From: Desulfovibrio sp. OttesenSCG-928-C06
GTDB lineage: Bacteria > Desulfobacterota > Desulfovibrionia > Desulfovibrionales > Desulfovibrionaceae
Direction of reading: 5' to 3'
DNA: 34,086 nucleotides
NCBI GenBank assembly: GCA_030267065.1
Contig: JAJDJF010000013.1
Location: 1-34,086 of the forward strand
In this document: in pieces, positions 1 to 9,096 of the stretch
How the letters are laid out: each line of letters opens with the position of its first letter
Numbering within the stretch: the stretch's first letter is position 1
Made by a program: the position numbers and the translations under genes
The notes under the pieces: generated by a model
The model's database searches: none
What the model was told of the DNA's origin: nothing
What the model saw: only the letters and a program-made list of their open reading frames with translations

Positions 1-56
1 ACTCATGGGGGAGTAGAAAAATACCTGTAAATCAGAAAATGGGTGAGGTTACGCCC

Positions 57-377
57 TTGAAAAAACTGTTAATACGCGCTCTGGCGCTTTCGTTATGCCT
101 TACCCTGAGCGGGCTTGCCGCCGTAAGCCACGCAGCGGCCCCGCAAGCCACCGCCACAGAGCAACTCCCAAGCTTTACCCTGCACCGCATGGAAACCGGT
201 GAAGGCCCTACCCTGCTGGTTATCGGCGGCATTCAGGGCGAATTTTTCGGGCATCACGGCGAGTTGAAGCCCGACTACGAAAAACTGGGCCTGTTGCCCA
301 AAAATGTAATCTGGCATGACGAAGCCCACTTTATTTTGAAATCCGCAGACACCATGGCGTGTCAACATTCAGAGTGA
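57..377 (+). pseudogene. Truncated exported protein, possibly remnant of an M14/aspartoacylase-like hydrolase
   Basis: An open frame of about 106 residues begins best at a TTG (57) eight bases after GAGG; an ATG at 39 is an alternative. Residues 1-28 form a typical signal peptide (KK, a long hydrophobic run, then SHAAA). The following stretch, FTLHRMETGEGPTLLVIGGIQG, resembles the first strand of exported zinc carboxypeptidase/succinylglutamate-desuccinylase-like proteins. In those, the zinc-binding loop should follow (GGIQGDEPGG or similar). Here the text switches to EFFGHHGELKPDYEK and ends after about 45 more residues, so no catalytic domain is present. I infer a deletion-derived remnant. 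The family assignment is from memory of motif style and is moderate. It could instead be a short secreted protein. Confidence 0.45.
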
Positions 378-547
378 TTTTGCTCTCTCGCAAGGAAGAA
401 TGTGTCTTTATAAAGGGAGCATACTTTTACGGTATGTGACCGCAATGAAAAATACTTTCTGACGCAGCGAGAAGACAAAAGCGCCTGAAAGTCGGCACGG
501 CCACTCTGCCCGCTGATATATGAAGAGCCCCAAGGCTGGAGAATATC

Positions 548-1453
548 GTGTATAAAGGCGTAATCATTTCCGTTTCCGGATCGTTTCTGTTCGGCACGCT
601 ATTTTATCTGGTGACCATGCTGAATCCGCTGTCCGGTTTTGAAATTCTGGGCTGGCGCATTCTTTTCATGTGGCTCATCCTGTCAATATTCATGCTGGCG
701 CACAAATCAGACTGGAAGCTGGCTGTTGAAGCCGCCCGCATGGTCATCAAGCAGCCGTGGCGCATACCGGTAATGCTTGTTTCTGCTGTTCTGATTGGGG
801 CGCAGTTCTGGCTTTTTGTCTGGAGCCCGGCCAACGGCATGGCAATGGACGTTTCGCTCGGTTACTTCCTTTTTCCGCTCAGTCTGGTCCTGTGCGGTCG
901 TATTCTATATAAGGATAAGCTGAGCGGATTCCAGAAGCTGGCAGTTGTTCTCGCCTCCATCGGCGTAGTCAATCAAATCTACGCCACCGGCAATTTCTCC
1001 TGGGCCACCCTGCTAGTATGCGTTGGCTACCCGCCATATTTTATCATGCGGCGCTACTTCAAAAACGACAATCTGGGCGGCTTCTGGTGGGATTTGTTCA
1101 TTCTGGTCCCGGTCAGCCTCTGGTTTATAGGCAGCGGCCCTACCTTATTCAGCGAGCTGTTCTCCAACGCCTCGCTTGCCGGGTTGCTGCTGCTTTACGG
1201 TCTGATAAGCGGGGTCGCCATGGTGCTGTTCATTCTGGCCAGCCACCTGCTCACCATGAGCCTGTTCGGGCTGCTCAGTTATGTTGAACCGATGCTGCTG
1301 GCGCTTGTGGCCTTTATGCTGGGGGAGAGCATCACCCAGAAAGAATGGATTACCTATATAGGAATCTGGCTTGCCGTCCTCATGCTCATGTGCGATGGCG
1401 CGCGCAACGTCATTGCCCATCACAAGCTGGCTGCAGGAAAATCCGGCAGATAA
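548..1453 (+). CDS. EamA/RarD-family permease (drug/metabolite transporter superfamily)
   Basis: Encodes a 301-residue inner-membrane protein with about ten hydrophobic segments, the usual length for RarD/EamA permeases. The start is GTG at 548, preceded by GGAG. The opening (KGVIISVSGSFLFGTLFYL, then GFEILGWRILFMW) matches the RarD layout, in which a G-E-I-L-x-x-R-I motif ends helix 1. The second EamA half contains the glycine-rich LISGVAMVLFILA and a conserved SYVEPMLLALVAFMLGE near the C-terminus. These proteins export or import small metabolites; the substrate of RarD itself is unsettled, so none is assigned. The gene stands alone between the remnant upstream and a small orphan gene downstream. 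Confidence 0.88.
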   Translation: MYKGVIISVSGSFLFGTLFYLVTMLNPLSGFEILGWRILFMWLILSIFMLAHKSDWKLAVEAARMVIKQPWRIPVMLVSAVLIGAQFWLFVWSPANGMAMDVSLGYFLFPLSLVLCGRILYKDKLSGFQKLAVVLASIGVVNQIYATGNFSWATLLVCVGYPPYFIMRRYFKNDNLGGFWWDLFILVPVSLWFIGSGPTLFSELFSNASLAGLLLLYGLISGVAMVLFILASHLLTMSLFGLLSYVEPMLLALVAFMLGESITQKEWITYIGIWLAVLMLMCDGARNVIAHHKLAAGKSGR

Positions 1454-1593
1454 CGCCGTTCCCGCATTCGTCACTCGCACAGCTGCTTCCGGCCAGACAA
1501 GTCTCTAACGCGATACTAATGGCAATATGGTACGTTTATTGCGTAAGCTTATGACAAGAGACTACCAAACCAGAAGTGACACAGGGGGCTTGT

Positions 1594-1881
1594 ATGGATA
1601 TGCCAAAGACGAGAAACAACGAAGAACGGCTCACATGTGACACCAGCGCCATTAATGACAGCACAAAGGACAAGGACCCGGTAGGTATTTTGTTCGAACA
1701 GGTGCTGCTTCAGTCATACGCCTATAAAAAGGCTTTTCGCGCGCGTTGTCAGGACGTAGACGTCTATGCCCAACATTTTGACGCTCTGGCGGACTTGCTC
1801 AAGGATTTTGAAGGCTACCAGATCGAGCCGCCTGTACCGGCAAGAAATGCCGATTCATCGGGATTTGCAGGCAAGCTTTAA
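1594..1881 (+). CDS. Small hypothetical protein, 95 aa
   Basis: The frame is open from a GTG at 1576, but the ATG at 1594 has a purine-rich ACAGGGGG seven bases upstream and is preferred, giving a 95-residue protein. It is soluble, with no signal peptide or membrane segment. The N-terminal ~25 residues are polar and probably disordered. The middle (DPVGILFEQVLLQSYAYKKAFRARCQDVDVYAQHFDALADLLKDFEGY) looks helical and amphipathic. I do not recognise the family. It stands alone and is followed by a strong terminator at 1966. Confidence 0.6.
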   Translation: MDMPKTRNNEERLTCDTSAINDSTKDKDPVGILFEQVLLQSYAYKKAFRARCQDVDVYAQHFDALADLLKDFEGYQIEPPVPARNADSSGFAGKL

Positions 1882-1965
1882 AAACCGGCACCGCTGTCCA
1901 TCGCCTGCATAGTTATTACGCGGCCAGCGTATAAAACTTTGGCAAAGTTAACCAGTCCAACAGAT

Positions 1966-2015
1966 CCAGCCCCCGGCTTTTCAGCAGGCCGGGGGCTGGC
2001 GATTTTTAAATTTTT
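1966..2015 (+). terminator. Rho-independent terminator after the 95-aa gene
   Basis: A perfect 12-bp stem (CCAGCCCCCGGC at 1966-1977 with GCCGGGGGCTGG at 1988-1999) has a 10-nt loop and is followed by CGATTTTTAAATTTTTG. The rest of the 338-nt gap from 1882 to 2219 shows no gene. Its right end carries the tRNA promoter. Confidence 0.85.
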
Positions 2016-2179
2016 GACATATACGAAAGCACATACAGGAACCGATGTGCCATAAGCGGCAAAAATGACCGCCAGCCCAGTCGATAGACCTGAAAAGCTC
2101 ATTATATTGGGCCGCAACGCTTTCAGCCACAAGCGACATTTTTGCGGCAAAAAAAATGCGCAGAAATTGAAAAATATGC

Positions 2180-2208
2180 TTGCCTTTTGATCGAACACTA
2201 TATATTAG
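2180..2208 (+). promoter_or_regulatory. Probable sigma-70 promoter of the tRNA-tuf cluster
   Basis: TTGCCT (2180-2185) and TATTAG (2203-2208) are 17 nt apart, in an AT-rich block (CACTATATATTAG) ending only 12 nt before the first tRNA. TATATT at 2201 is an alternative -10 with shorter spacing. Position makes this the likely promoter of the tRNA cluster; the exact hexamers are uncertain. Confidence 0.5.
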
Positions 2209-2219
2209 CTTCCTTCGTT

Positions 2220-2295
2220 GCTGGCGTAGCTCAACTGGCAGAGCAGCTGATTTGTAATCAGCAGGTTGCGGGTTCGAGTCCCATCGCCAGCTCCA
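2220..2295 (+). tRNA. tRNA-Thr(TGT)
   Basis: The acceptor stem GCTGGCG pairs with CGCCAGC, followed by T and an encoded CCA (2293-2295). The anticodon arm GCTGA-TTTGTAA-TCAGC gives anticodon TGT. The T arm has the GGTTCGAGTCC form. It is the first tRNA of a Thr-Tyr-Gly-Thr run before tuf, the same order as thrU-tyrU-glyT-thrT-tufB in E. coli. Confidence 0.97.
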
Positions 2296-2333
2296 GAAGA
2301 TGAACGTTCCGGCAACAACCGGAATGATAAAAT

Positions 2334-2418
2334 GGTGGGGTTCCCGAGTGGCCAAAGGGAACAGACTGTAAATCTGTCGTCAACGACTTCGATGGTTCAA
2401 ATCCATCCCCCACCACCA
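2334..2418 (+). tRNA. tRNA-Tyr(GTA)
   Basis: The acceptor stem GGTGGGG pairs with CCCCACC, with discriminator A and an encoded CCA. The anticodon arm ACAGA-CTGTAAA-TCTGT gives GTA. A long variable arm (GTCAACGAC region) marks it as a class II tRNA, as expected for bacterial tRNA-Tyr. Confidence 0.97.
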
Positions 2419-2582
2419 GTAAATTTTAAGGCATTTGCAAATTTCCTTGCCTTTCATCGCAAGTTGTGGCAAATGCCGAATTCGTCACCGGTCAGCCGGA
2501 AAAGACGAAATCCGCAAGAGCCGTTCTTAACGGTTGAAGGCTGTAGGAGACAGTGCACCTGTCGGAGAACTACGGCGAATGC

Positions 2583-2658
2583 GCGGGAATAGCTCAATGG
2601 CTAGAGCATCAGCCTTCCAAGCTGAGGGTTGCGAGTTCGAGTCTCGTTTCCCGCTCCA
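2583..2658 (+). tRNA. tRNA-Gly(TCC)
   Basis: The acceptor stem GCGGGAA pairs with TTCCCGC, followed by T and an encoded CCA. The anticodon arm TCAGC-CTTCCAA-GCTGA gives TCC. A 164-nt spacer from tRNA-Tyr shows no gene. Confidence 0.97.
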
Positions 2659-2693
2659 TCCCAAGCTTCAGTTCTCCTGCCTGTGTGCATCAG

Positions 2694-2769
<76 letters not shown>

Positions 2770-2923
2770 CTAAAAAAAGTCAGTTTACAATCTAAAATCA
2801 AAAATGCCTGGTTGACCGTAGTAACGGTTTACCCGGCCTCCAGGCTGCGATGGAATTTTTTCCTTCACGCCGGAAGCTACTAAAAAGGCTGAAAAGCCAA
2901 AGCTAACAAGCAGGGAGTTAATC

Positions 2924-4117
<1,194 letters not shown>

Positions 4118-4120
4118 TAC

Positions 4121-4270
4121 ATGCGTATCAACATCCTGCTGGCTTGCACCGAGTGCAAACGGCGCAATTACGCTACGACAAAAAATAAAAAGAACACCAC
4201 CGGCCGTCTTGAGCTGAAGAAGTATTGTCCCTGGGACAAGAAAATGACGGTTCACCGCGAATCCAAGTAG
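4121..4270 (+). CDS. rpmG: 50S ribosomal protein L33
   Basis: A 49-residue frame from ATG at 4121, three bases after the tuf stop, reads [19 protein letters not shown] and ends VHRESK, the L33 pattern. Zinc-ribbon cysteines are present as CTEC (9-12) but the second pair is reduced to a single Cys in YCPWDKK, so only three remain. As I recall this CPxDKK form is usual in Desulfovibrio L33. Zinc binding may therefore be weak or lost. The C-terminus lies 12 nt before tRNA-Trp. The order tuf-rpmG-tRNA-Trp-secE-nusG is common in non-enteric proteobacteria and Gram-positives. Confidence 0.95.
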   Translation: MRINILLACTECKRRNYATTKNKKNTTGRLELKKYCPWDKKMTVHRESK

Positions 4271-4282
4271 TGTTCAGGGTCT

Positions 4283-4359
4283 AGGGCAGTAGCTCTAACG
4301 GCTAGAGCGGCGGTCTCCAAAACCGCATGTTGGGGGTTCGAATCCCTCCTGCCCTGCCA
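4283..4359 (+). tRNA. tRNA-Trp(CCA)
   Basis: The acceptor stem AGGGCAG pairs with CTGCCCT, discriminator G and an encoded CCA. The anticodon arm GCGGT-CTCCAAA-ACCGC gives CCA. It sits between rpmG and secE and is probably processed from the same transcript. Confidence 0.97.
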
Positions 4360-4371
4360 CCATTTTGCAAA

Positions 4372-4407
4372 GCTTGGGAGTGTTTCCCTGCGGAAACGCT
4401 CCCAAGC
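4372..4407 (+). promoter_or_regulatory. Long hairpin between tRNA-Trp and secE
   Basis: A 16-bp stem with one G-U pair (GCTTGGGAGTGTTTCC with GGAAACGCTCCCAAGC) encloses a 4-nt loop CTGC. Only CTTGCTGTTAAG follows, with no U-run. It is more likely a processing or attenuation structure than a simple terminator. It ends 37 nt before the secE start. Confidence 0.6.
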
Positions 4408-4444
4408 CTTGCTGTTAAGCGTGTTAAGGTAACCTGAGGCAAAA

Positions 4445-4732
4445 ATGGCCATTAAAAATACAAAGCCAACCACTTCTTCCGCCGCTACTTCCGAGAAAAA
4501 AGCCCCCAAACCTGCAAAAGTTTCTGCCGAACCCGGCAAGGCCGCGCAGGCAATGGAATTTCTTGACGAGTCCAAGGCGGAACTGAAAAAAGTTACCTGG
4601 CCGACCAAAAAGGAAGTCAGGGTTACCACCCTGGCCGTACTTGTTTTAGTTGTTGTCATGTCGATTTTTCTCGGCGTGCTGGACCTTGGCCTGGTAAAGG
4701 CCGTAGAAGCCATTACGAGCATGGGTAGATAG
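4445..4732 (+). CDS. secE: Preprotein translocase subunit SecE
   Basis: A 95-residue protein, the clamp-like essential subunit of SecYEG. The N-terminal ~40 residues are Ala/Lys/Pro-rich and likely disordered. The conserved SecE core follows: FLDESKAELKKVTWPTKKEV (about 39-58) and one transmembrane helix VLVLVVVMSIFLGVLDLGLV (about 65-84). The single membrane segment is the usual non-enteric form; E. coli SecE has three. Its stop lies two bases before the nusG start, so the two are translationally close, as in most bacteria. Confidence 0.97.
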   Translation: MAIKNTKPTTSSAATSEKKAPKPAKVSAEPGKAAQAMEFLDESKAELKKVTWPTKKEVRVTTLAVLVLVVVMSIFLGVLDLGLVKAVEAITSMGR

Positions 4733-4734
4733 AC

Positions 4735-5301
4735 ATGAGCGAACAGGAAACAATGCAGACCCAGAGTGGTCCCAGGGCCCGCTGGTATATAGTTCATACC
4801 TACTCCGGCTTTGAGAACAGGGTTGAGCAGACAATCCGCACCATGATGCGTAACGGGGCGGACGATGGCGCCATACAGGAAGTCATCATCCCAACCGAAC
4901 GCATTATCGAGCTGGTACGCGGTGAAAAGAAGACCTTCACCCGCAAGTTTTATCCCGGCTACGTAATGTTGCGTATGGTCATGACCGATGAATCCTGGCA
5001 CCTGATTCAATCCATTCCCAAGGTGACCGGTTTTGTCGGTGGAAAGAACCGCCCCGCTCCCATGCTGGACAGCGAGGCAGAGCGCATTCTTTCCATGATG
5101 GAAACCCGCCATGAGCAGCCGCGTCCCAAGTTCAACTTTGAGCGTGGCGATGAGGTCAGAGTCATTGACGGACCCTTCGGCGGCTTCAACGGCGTGGTTG
5201 AGGACGTCAACTACGACAAGGGCAAGCTGCGCGTTTCCGTTTCCATTTTCGGCAGGCAAACCCCGGTGGAACTGGACTTCGTTCAGGTATCCAAAGGCTA
5301 G
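4735..5301 (+). CDS. nusG: Transcription termination/antitermination factor NusG
   Basis: A 188-residue NusG of standard length. The N-terminal NGN domain contains RWYIVHTYSGFENRVEQ (17-33) and RKFYPGYVMLRM. The C-terminal KOW domain starts at GDEVRVIDGPFGGFNGVVEDV and runs to ELDFVQVSKG. It binds RNA polymerase and links it to Rho or ribosomal protein S10. It follows secE by two bases. A 133-nt leader separates it from rplK and contains a short CCGG-TAAT-CCGG hairpin at about 5400-5415 but no clear promoter. Confidence 0.98.
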   Translation: MSEQETMQTQSGPRARWYIVHTYSGFENRVEQTIRTMMRNGADDGAIQEVIIPTERIIELVRGEKKTFTRKFYPGYVMLRMVMTDESWHLIQSIPKVTGFVGGKNRPAPMLDSEAERILSMMETRHEQPRPKFNFERGDEVRVIDGPFGGFNGVVEDVNYDKGKLRVSVSIFGRQTPVELDFVQVSKG

Positions 5302-5434
5302 CCCCGCAAGGTAACGGCCGTATCGCAAGTGCGCCGCGGCTTATAAATAACAGCGCCTTTGTCCGCGCTGGCGTAGTTCACTGCGCTTTTGTTCGAATTT
5401 AGCCGGTAATCCGGTATATGTAAGGAATAAGAAC

Positions 5435-5857
5435 ATGGCTAAAAAAGAAGTTGCCAAAATAAAACTGCAAATTCCCGGCGGAGCTGCCAACCCTTCACCG
5501 CCGGTTGGTCCGGCTCTTGGTCAGCACGGCCTGAATATCATGGAGTTTTGCAAGGCGTTTAACGCCAAGACCGCTGACGACAAGGGAACCATCATTCCCG
5601 TTGTGATCACTGTTTACAGCGACCGCTCCTTCAGCTTCATCACCAAGACTCCTCCGGCTGCCGTGCTTCTGCTCAAGGCTGCCAAAATTGAAAAGGGTTC
5701 CGGCGTGCCCAACCGCACCAAGGTTGCCTCTCTCACCATGGACCAGATTGAAGAAATCGCCAAGGTGAAGTTTAACGACCTCACTGCCAAGGACATGGAT
5801 GCGGCCAAGCGTTCCATCATGGGAACCGCCCGCAGCATGGGTATTGAGATTAAATAG
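5435..5857 (+). CDS. rplK: 50S ribosomal protein L11
   Basis: A 140-residue protein with the L11 hallmarks: [32 protein letters not shown] near the N-terminus (the proline-rich hinge contacted by thiopeptide antibiotics) and the RNA-binding C-terminal domain ending [12 protein letters not shown]11 forms the GTPase-associated centre with 23S rRNA and L10-L12. ATG at 5435 follows AAGGAATA. It is followed by rplA after 97 nt containing a small TCCGG-CCGGA hairpin. Confidence 0.98.
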   Translation: MAKKEVAKIKLQIPGGAANPSPPVGPALGQHGLNIMEFCKAFNAKTADDKGTIIPVVITVYSDRSFSFITKTPPAAVLLLKAAKIEKGSGVPNRTKVASLTMDQIEEIAKVKFNDLTAKDMDAAKRSIMGTARSMGIEIK

Positions 5858-5954
5858 CGTTTAATCAATTGTACTGCGCTCTCCGGTAGCTGCCGGACTT
5901 TAATTATCATTTTGGGGCGCAGGAGATCGAACGACTTAAGGAAGGTGGGTTACA

Positions 5955-6671
5955 ATGCCCAAATACGGAAAAAAATATCGCAAATCGATAGAGAATGTTG
6001 ACCTTCAGGTCAAGCACCCGGTTGAAGACGCTGTGAGCAAAGCTCTGGGCGCATCCTTCGCCAAGTTTGACGAAACCGTTGACGTGGCTCTGCGCCTCGG
6101 CGTGGATCCCAAGTACTCCGACCAGATGGTGCGCGGCGCCTGCTCCCTGCCTCACGGCCTGGGCAAGACCGTTCGCGTGGCCGTATTCTGCAAAGGCGAC
6201 AAGCAGGCTGAAGCCCGCGAAGCCGGTGCGGACCTTGTCGGTGCTGAAGACCTGGTAGCCCAGGTTAAAGACGGCATGCTGGATTTTGATTCCGCCATCG
6301 CCACCCCGGACATGATGGCTCTGGTCGGTCAGATTGGCCGTGTGCTCGGCCCCCGTGGTCTGATGCCCAACGCCAAGACCGGCACCGTTACCTTTGATGT
6401 GGCCGCCGCCGTTAATGAAGTCAAGGCTGGCCGTATCGAATTCAAGGTAGACAAGGCTGGCGTGCTGCACGCCCCTCTCGGCAAGGTTTCCTTCGGCCCG
6501 GAAAAAATTCTGGACAACCTGAAGGCCTTCCTCGAGCAGGTTAACCGCCTCAAGCCTTCTTCCGCCAAGGGTACCTACATGATCTCCATGGCAGTATCCA
6601 CCACCATGGGCCCCGGCTTCAAGGTCGAACCGACCCTGATCCGCAAGTTCATCGAAGGCGGCGCTAACTAG
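5955..6671 (+). CDS. rplA: 50S ribosomal protein L1
   Basis: A 238-residue protein of the L1 stalk. Signatures include [12 protein letters not shown] at the N-terminus, the [19 protein letters not shown] loop (about 129-147) and the C-terminal [25 protein letters not shown] at 5955 follows AAGGAAGGTGGG. In other bacteria L1 also represses translation of the rplK-rplA mRNA; I could not identify a convincing mimic site here. A hairpin with a T-run follows the gene. Confidence 0.98.
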   Translation: MPKYGKKYRKSIENVDLQVKHPVEDAVSKALGASFAKFDETVDVALRLGVDPKYSDQMVRGACSLPHGLGKTVRVAVFCKGDKQAEAREAGADLVGAEDLVAQVKDGMLDFDSAIATPDMMALVGQIGRVLGPRGLMPNAKTGTVTFDVAAAVNEVKAGRIEFKVDKAGVLHAPLGKVSFGPEKILDNLKAFLEQVNRLKPSSAKGTYMISMAVSTTMGPGFKVEPTLIRKFIEGGAN

Positions 6672-6684
6672 AATATGAATGCCT

Positions 6685-6757
6685 GCCCGGCTCCACAAAG
6701 ACCGGGCTGGTTTTTATAGCAGGAAGCTTCGGCTTCCATGACCCGGCCCAGCCGGGT
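6685..6757 (+). promoter_or_regulatory. Attenuator-like hairpins and L10 leader start
   Basis: Three hairpins lie after rplA. GCCCGG/CCGGGC (6685-6690 and 6702-6707) is followed by TGGTTTTTA and looks like a weak terminator. GGAAGC-TTCG-GCTTCC (6722-6737) has a UUCG tetraloop. ACCCGGC-CCA-GCCGGGT (6741-6757) follows. The position, 140-210 nt upstream of rplJ, is where the L10-L12 binding leader of rplJL mRNA usually lies. Partial termination here would reset the rplJL:rplKA ratio. The regulatory role is inferred. Confidence 0.55.
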
Positions 6758-6898
6758 GTTTATCGGCAAAGGACATGGAATTTCCGAGTCGAAGAAAGCA
6801 GGCGGCAGCCTATACTGGTTGCCTTAATCACCTGCCGAGACAAGTTAAGTCTTTGGCTCAGTAATTCCACCAGCAACACAAAGCTCAAGGAGAGTCGA

Positions 6899-7420
6899 GT
6901 GAATAGAACTCAAAAAGCTGCGGTTGTAGACGGGCTTCGCGCCAAGTCTGAAAGCGCATCGATTGCAGTTGTAGCCGACTTCAAGGGCATGCCGGTGGAA
7001 GAAATGCTCCGTTTGAGGGTTAAACTTCGCGAAGCGGGCGGCGAGCTCGTTATCGTAAAGAACACCCTCGCTCGTATTGCGTTTACTGAAGGTAAGCATG
7101 ATGCGATTAAGGACATGTTCCGTGAGAACTGCGCAGTGGCAATCGGGTATGAAGACCCGGTAGCCGTTGCAAAGGCCTGCACGGACTTCGCCCGCACGAG
7201 CAAAAAGTTCGCGCTTAAACACGGCAGCCTTGAAGGCAAAGTGCTCACAGCGGCACAGCTTGAAGATCTGGCAAAACTGCCCAGCAAACCGGAAATGTTG
7301 GCCAAGGCCCTCGGTACCATGAATGCCGTGCCCACCAACTTTGTTTCCCTGTTTGCCAACATCATGCGCGGCATGCTCTACGCCCTCAAGGCTATTGAAG
7401 AGCAGAAAAAGGCCGCCTAA
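6899..7420 (+). CDS. rplJ: 50S ribosomal protein L10
   Basis: A 173-residue protein starting at GTG (6899), after AAGGAG. The sequence [13 protein letters not shown], then [32 protein letters not shown], is the conserved rRNA-binding half of L10. The C-terminal helix ([20 protein letters not shown]) is the platform for L7/L12 dimers. A 227-nt leader precedes it and 35 nt separate it from rplL. The GTG start, the long structured leader and the tight link to rplL fit autoregulation by the L10-L12 complex, as known in other bacteria. Confidence 0.97.
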   Translation: MNRTQKAAVVDGLRAKSESASIAVVADFKGMPVEEMLRLRVKLREAGGELVIVKNTLARIAFTEGKHDAIKDMFRENCAVAIGYEDPVAVAKACTDFARTSKKFALKHGSLEGKVLTAAQLEDLAKLPSKPEMLAKALGTMNAVPTNFVSLFANIMRGMLYALKAIEEQKKAA

Positions 7421-7455
7421 GACGCTAGCCAAAGAAACTTTTAAGGAGATTTAAA

Positions 7456-7839
<384 letters not shown>

Positions 7840-7861
7840 GTTCGATTTATACAGTGTTGAT

Positions 7862-7893
7862 AAAAAGCCCCGGTTTGCCGGGGCTTTTCTTTT
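7862..7893 (+). terminator. Rho-independent terminator after rplL
   Basis: The stem AGCCCCGG (7866-7873) pairs with CCGGGGCT (7878-7885) around a TTTG loop. A's flank the left arm and TTTTCTTTTG follows the right arm, so the structure could act in both directions. Confidence 0.92.
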
Positions 7894-7961
7894 GTGGTCA
7901 GAAGTCCAACGCGCCATCAGCACGGCAGTTGGCCTTTCGCCGCAAACACTTCCGCCGGCTC

Positions 7962-8152
7962 TCCATATACTTCCATCCGGGTCCATATACTTCCAGCCCT
8001 CTCTTCGCTTCCTGCTTTCTATTGTCTTCCTGCTCTCCATCACTTTCCTGCTTTGCCTGGCTCTCCACTCTCACCCGCTTTCCAGCTCCTCATAGCGTTC
8101 CTGTTTTACTTGGCTCTCTACTCATTTTCTCCTGCTCTTCCTTGCTTTACGC
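7962..8152 (+). repeat. Pyrimidine-rich degenerate repeat tract
   Basis: About 190 nt of C/T-rich sequence on the plus strand in which short motifs recur: TTCCTGCT (three or more near-copies), CTCTCCA, and a direct repeat TCCATATACTTCCA at 7962-7975 and 7982-7995. Frames crossing it encode only low-complexity Ser/Leu/Pro text and no start has a Shine-Dalgarno. The 454-nt gap between rplL and the next gene holds this tract, the rplL terminator and a hairpin at 8192. Confidence 0.6.
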
Positions 8153-8187
8153 TAGCATGACAAGCGCGGGCAATATGGAGCAGCACG

Positions 8188-8236
8188 CAAAACCGCCGAC
8201 AACGGCGGCTTGCGTCAAGCCATCGTTGTCGGCGGT
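8188..8236 (-). terminator. Long hairpin, probable terminator of the minus-strand gene
   Basis: ACCGCCGACAACG (8192-8204) pairs with CGTTGTCGGCGGT (8224-8236). Inside, after a 2x2 mismatch, GGCTTG pairs with CAAGCC around CGT. On the minus strand the stem is followed by TTTTGCG, giving a terminator for the gene at 8294-8752. A 12-nt direct repeat TGGCGTCAGTTC lies beside it at 8252-8263 and 8267-8278. Confidence 0.75.
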
Positions 8237-8293
8237 AATAACTAGCGCGACTGGCGTCAGTTCAATTGGCGTCAGTTCGCCAACCGTTGCCGC

Positions 8294-8752
8294 TTATTTG
8301 AACATCTTTGCGTATTCGGGAACACTGCTGTTCATGGTGGCGGAGATGAGGTTCAGTTCCTCAAGATAAGGCTCTCCATCGCCGGTGATGGTAAACAGCA
8401 GCACCTGTCCGTCAAGAACGTGCACCACGTTCTCGGTCTGGATCCCCTCCATGGTAGCCAAAAATACAAAAGCGGATGAGCCGGGGACCTTGCGGGGAAT
8501 GGAGCCGCCCATAACCTGCGACATAGTGGATGCAAACGAGAGCGAATCGCGTTCGGTAGTATTGCGGATATTTACCCCGGCGGCGCATTTGCCGTCAGGC
8601 GCGGTCAGGTTGAAGCCGGTGTCGTGCGCGGTCACAATCCAGCCCTCGGGCACATCCACATAAAACTTGCCGATAGTTGTCATCTCTGCCGCAGCAGGCA
8701 GACTCAGCAGCAACAACAGCATGAGTACAGGCAAGGCAAACAGTTTTCTCAT
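8294..8752 (-). CDS. Exported hypothetical protein, 152 aa
   Basis: The best start is ATG at 8752 on the minus strand, after AAGGGG, rather than upstream starts. The protein opens with a signal peptide (MRKLFALPVLMLLLLLSLPAAA, cleavage near residue 22-24), so it should be periplasmic. The mature part is about 130 residues and beta-rich: MTTIGKFYVDVPEGWIVTAHDTGFNLTAPDG, a central VNIRNTTERDSLSFASTMSQVMGG, and VLLFTITGDGEPYLEELNLISATM near the end. The layout (D-V-P-x-G-W followed by a late FTITG and I-x-x-T/S) recalls small exported proteins that share a fold with PsbP/DcrB-type domains, but I cannot assign a family. It lies on the opposite strand from the ribosomal and RNA-polymerase genes that flank it. 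Confidence 0.8.
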   Translation of the reverse strand: MRKLFALPVLMLLLLLSLPAAAEMTTIGKFYVDVPEGWIVTAHDTGFNLTAPDGKCAAGVNIRNTTERDSLSFASTMSQVMGGSIPRKVPGSSAFVFLATMEGIQTENVVHVLDGQVLLFTITGDGEPYLEELNLISATMNSSVPEYAKMFK

Positions 8753-8848
8753 AAAAATTTCCCCTTTCGGTGTCAGTTTAATAGCATTACATGTTTGTAT
8801 ATCCTTCTGCGTCATTTGCGGCAAGATAATTTGCATTCCAGTTCATAG

Positions 8849-8886
8849 AAAAAGCCGACCCGCATTGAGGCTATTGGCGGCTTTTT
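8849..8886. terminator. Possible bidirectional hairpin
   Basis: AAAAAGCCG (8849-8857) pairs with CGGCTTTTT (8878-8886) across a 20-nt loop. A/T flanks permit termination on either strand. On the minus strand it lies between the 102-aa gene and the exported-protein gene. The long loop makes it weak. Confidence 0.4.
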
Positions 8887-8905
8887 GCTTCAGTCGCTTT
8901 GTCTC

Positions 8906-8967
8906 TTCCATAAGGCATACCCATAAAAAGAAGCGGTAACTCCTTTTTATGGGTATGCCTTATGGAA
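8906..8967. repeat. Perfect 25-bp inverted repeat
   Basis: The 25 bases 8906-8930 (beginning TTCCATAAGGCATACCC) are exactly complementary to 8943-8967, with a 12-nt loop AAGCGGTAACTC. No U-run follows on either strand. The 344-nt gap 8753-9096 holds this and the hairpin at 8849 but no gene. Confidence 0.9.
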
Positions 8968-9096
8968 AAGTGCTGAATGACGGGAAAGACGCCTTGAAAT
9001 TGGTTAAGCGCATGTAATCAAAAAGTTGAAAGCGCATCCTTGCAGAGCGCTCCGCTCTTTTCAAGCGAAACGCCCTGCAATATGAAATTACCCTAT

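Noticed and set aside
7854-8369. Plus-strand open frames through the pyrimidine tract (up to 171 codons)
   Set aside because: Products are low-complexity Ser/Leu/Pro sequence that starts inside the rplL terminator region, without Shine-Dalgarno or family resemblance.
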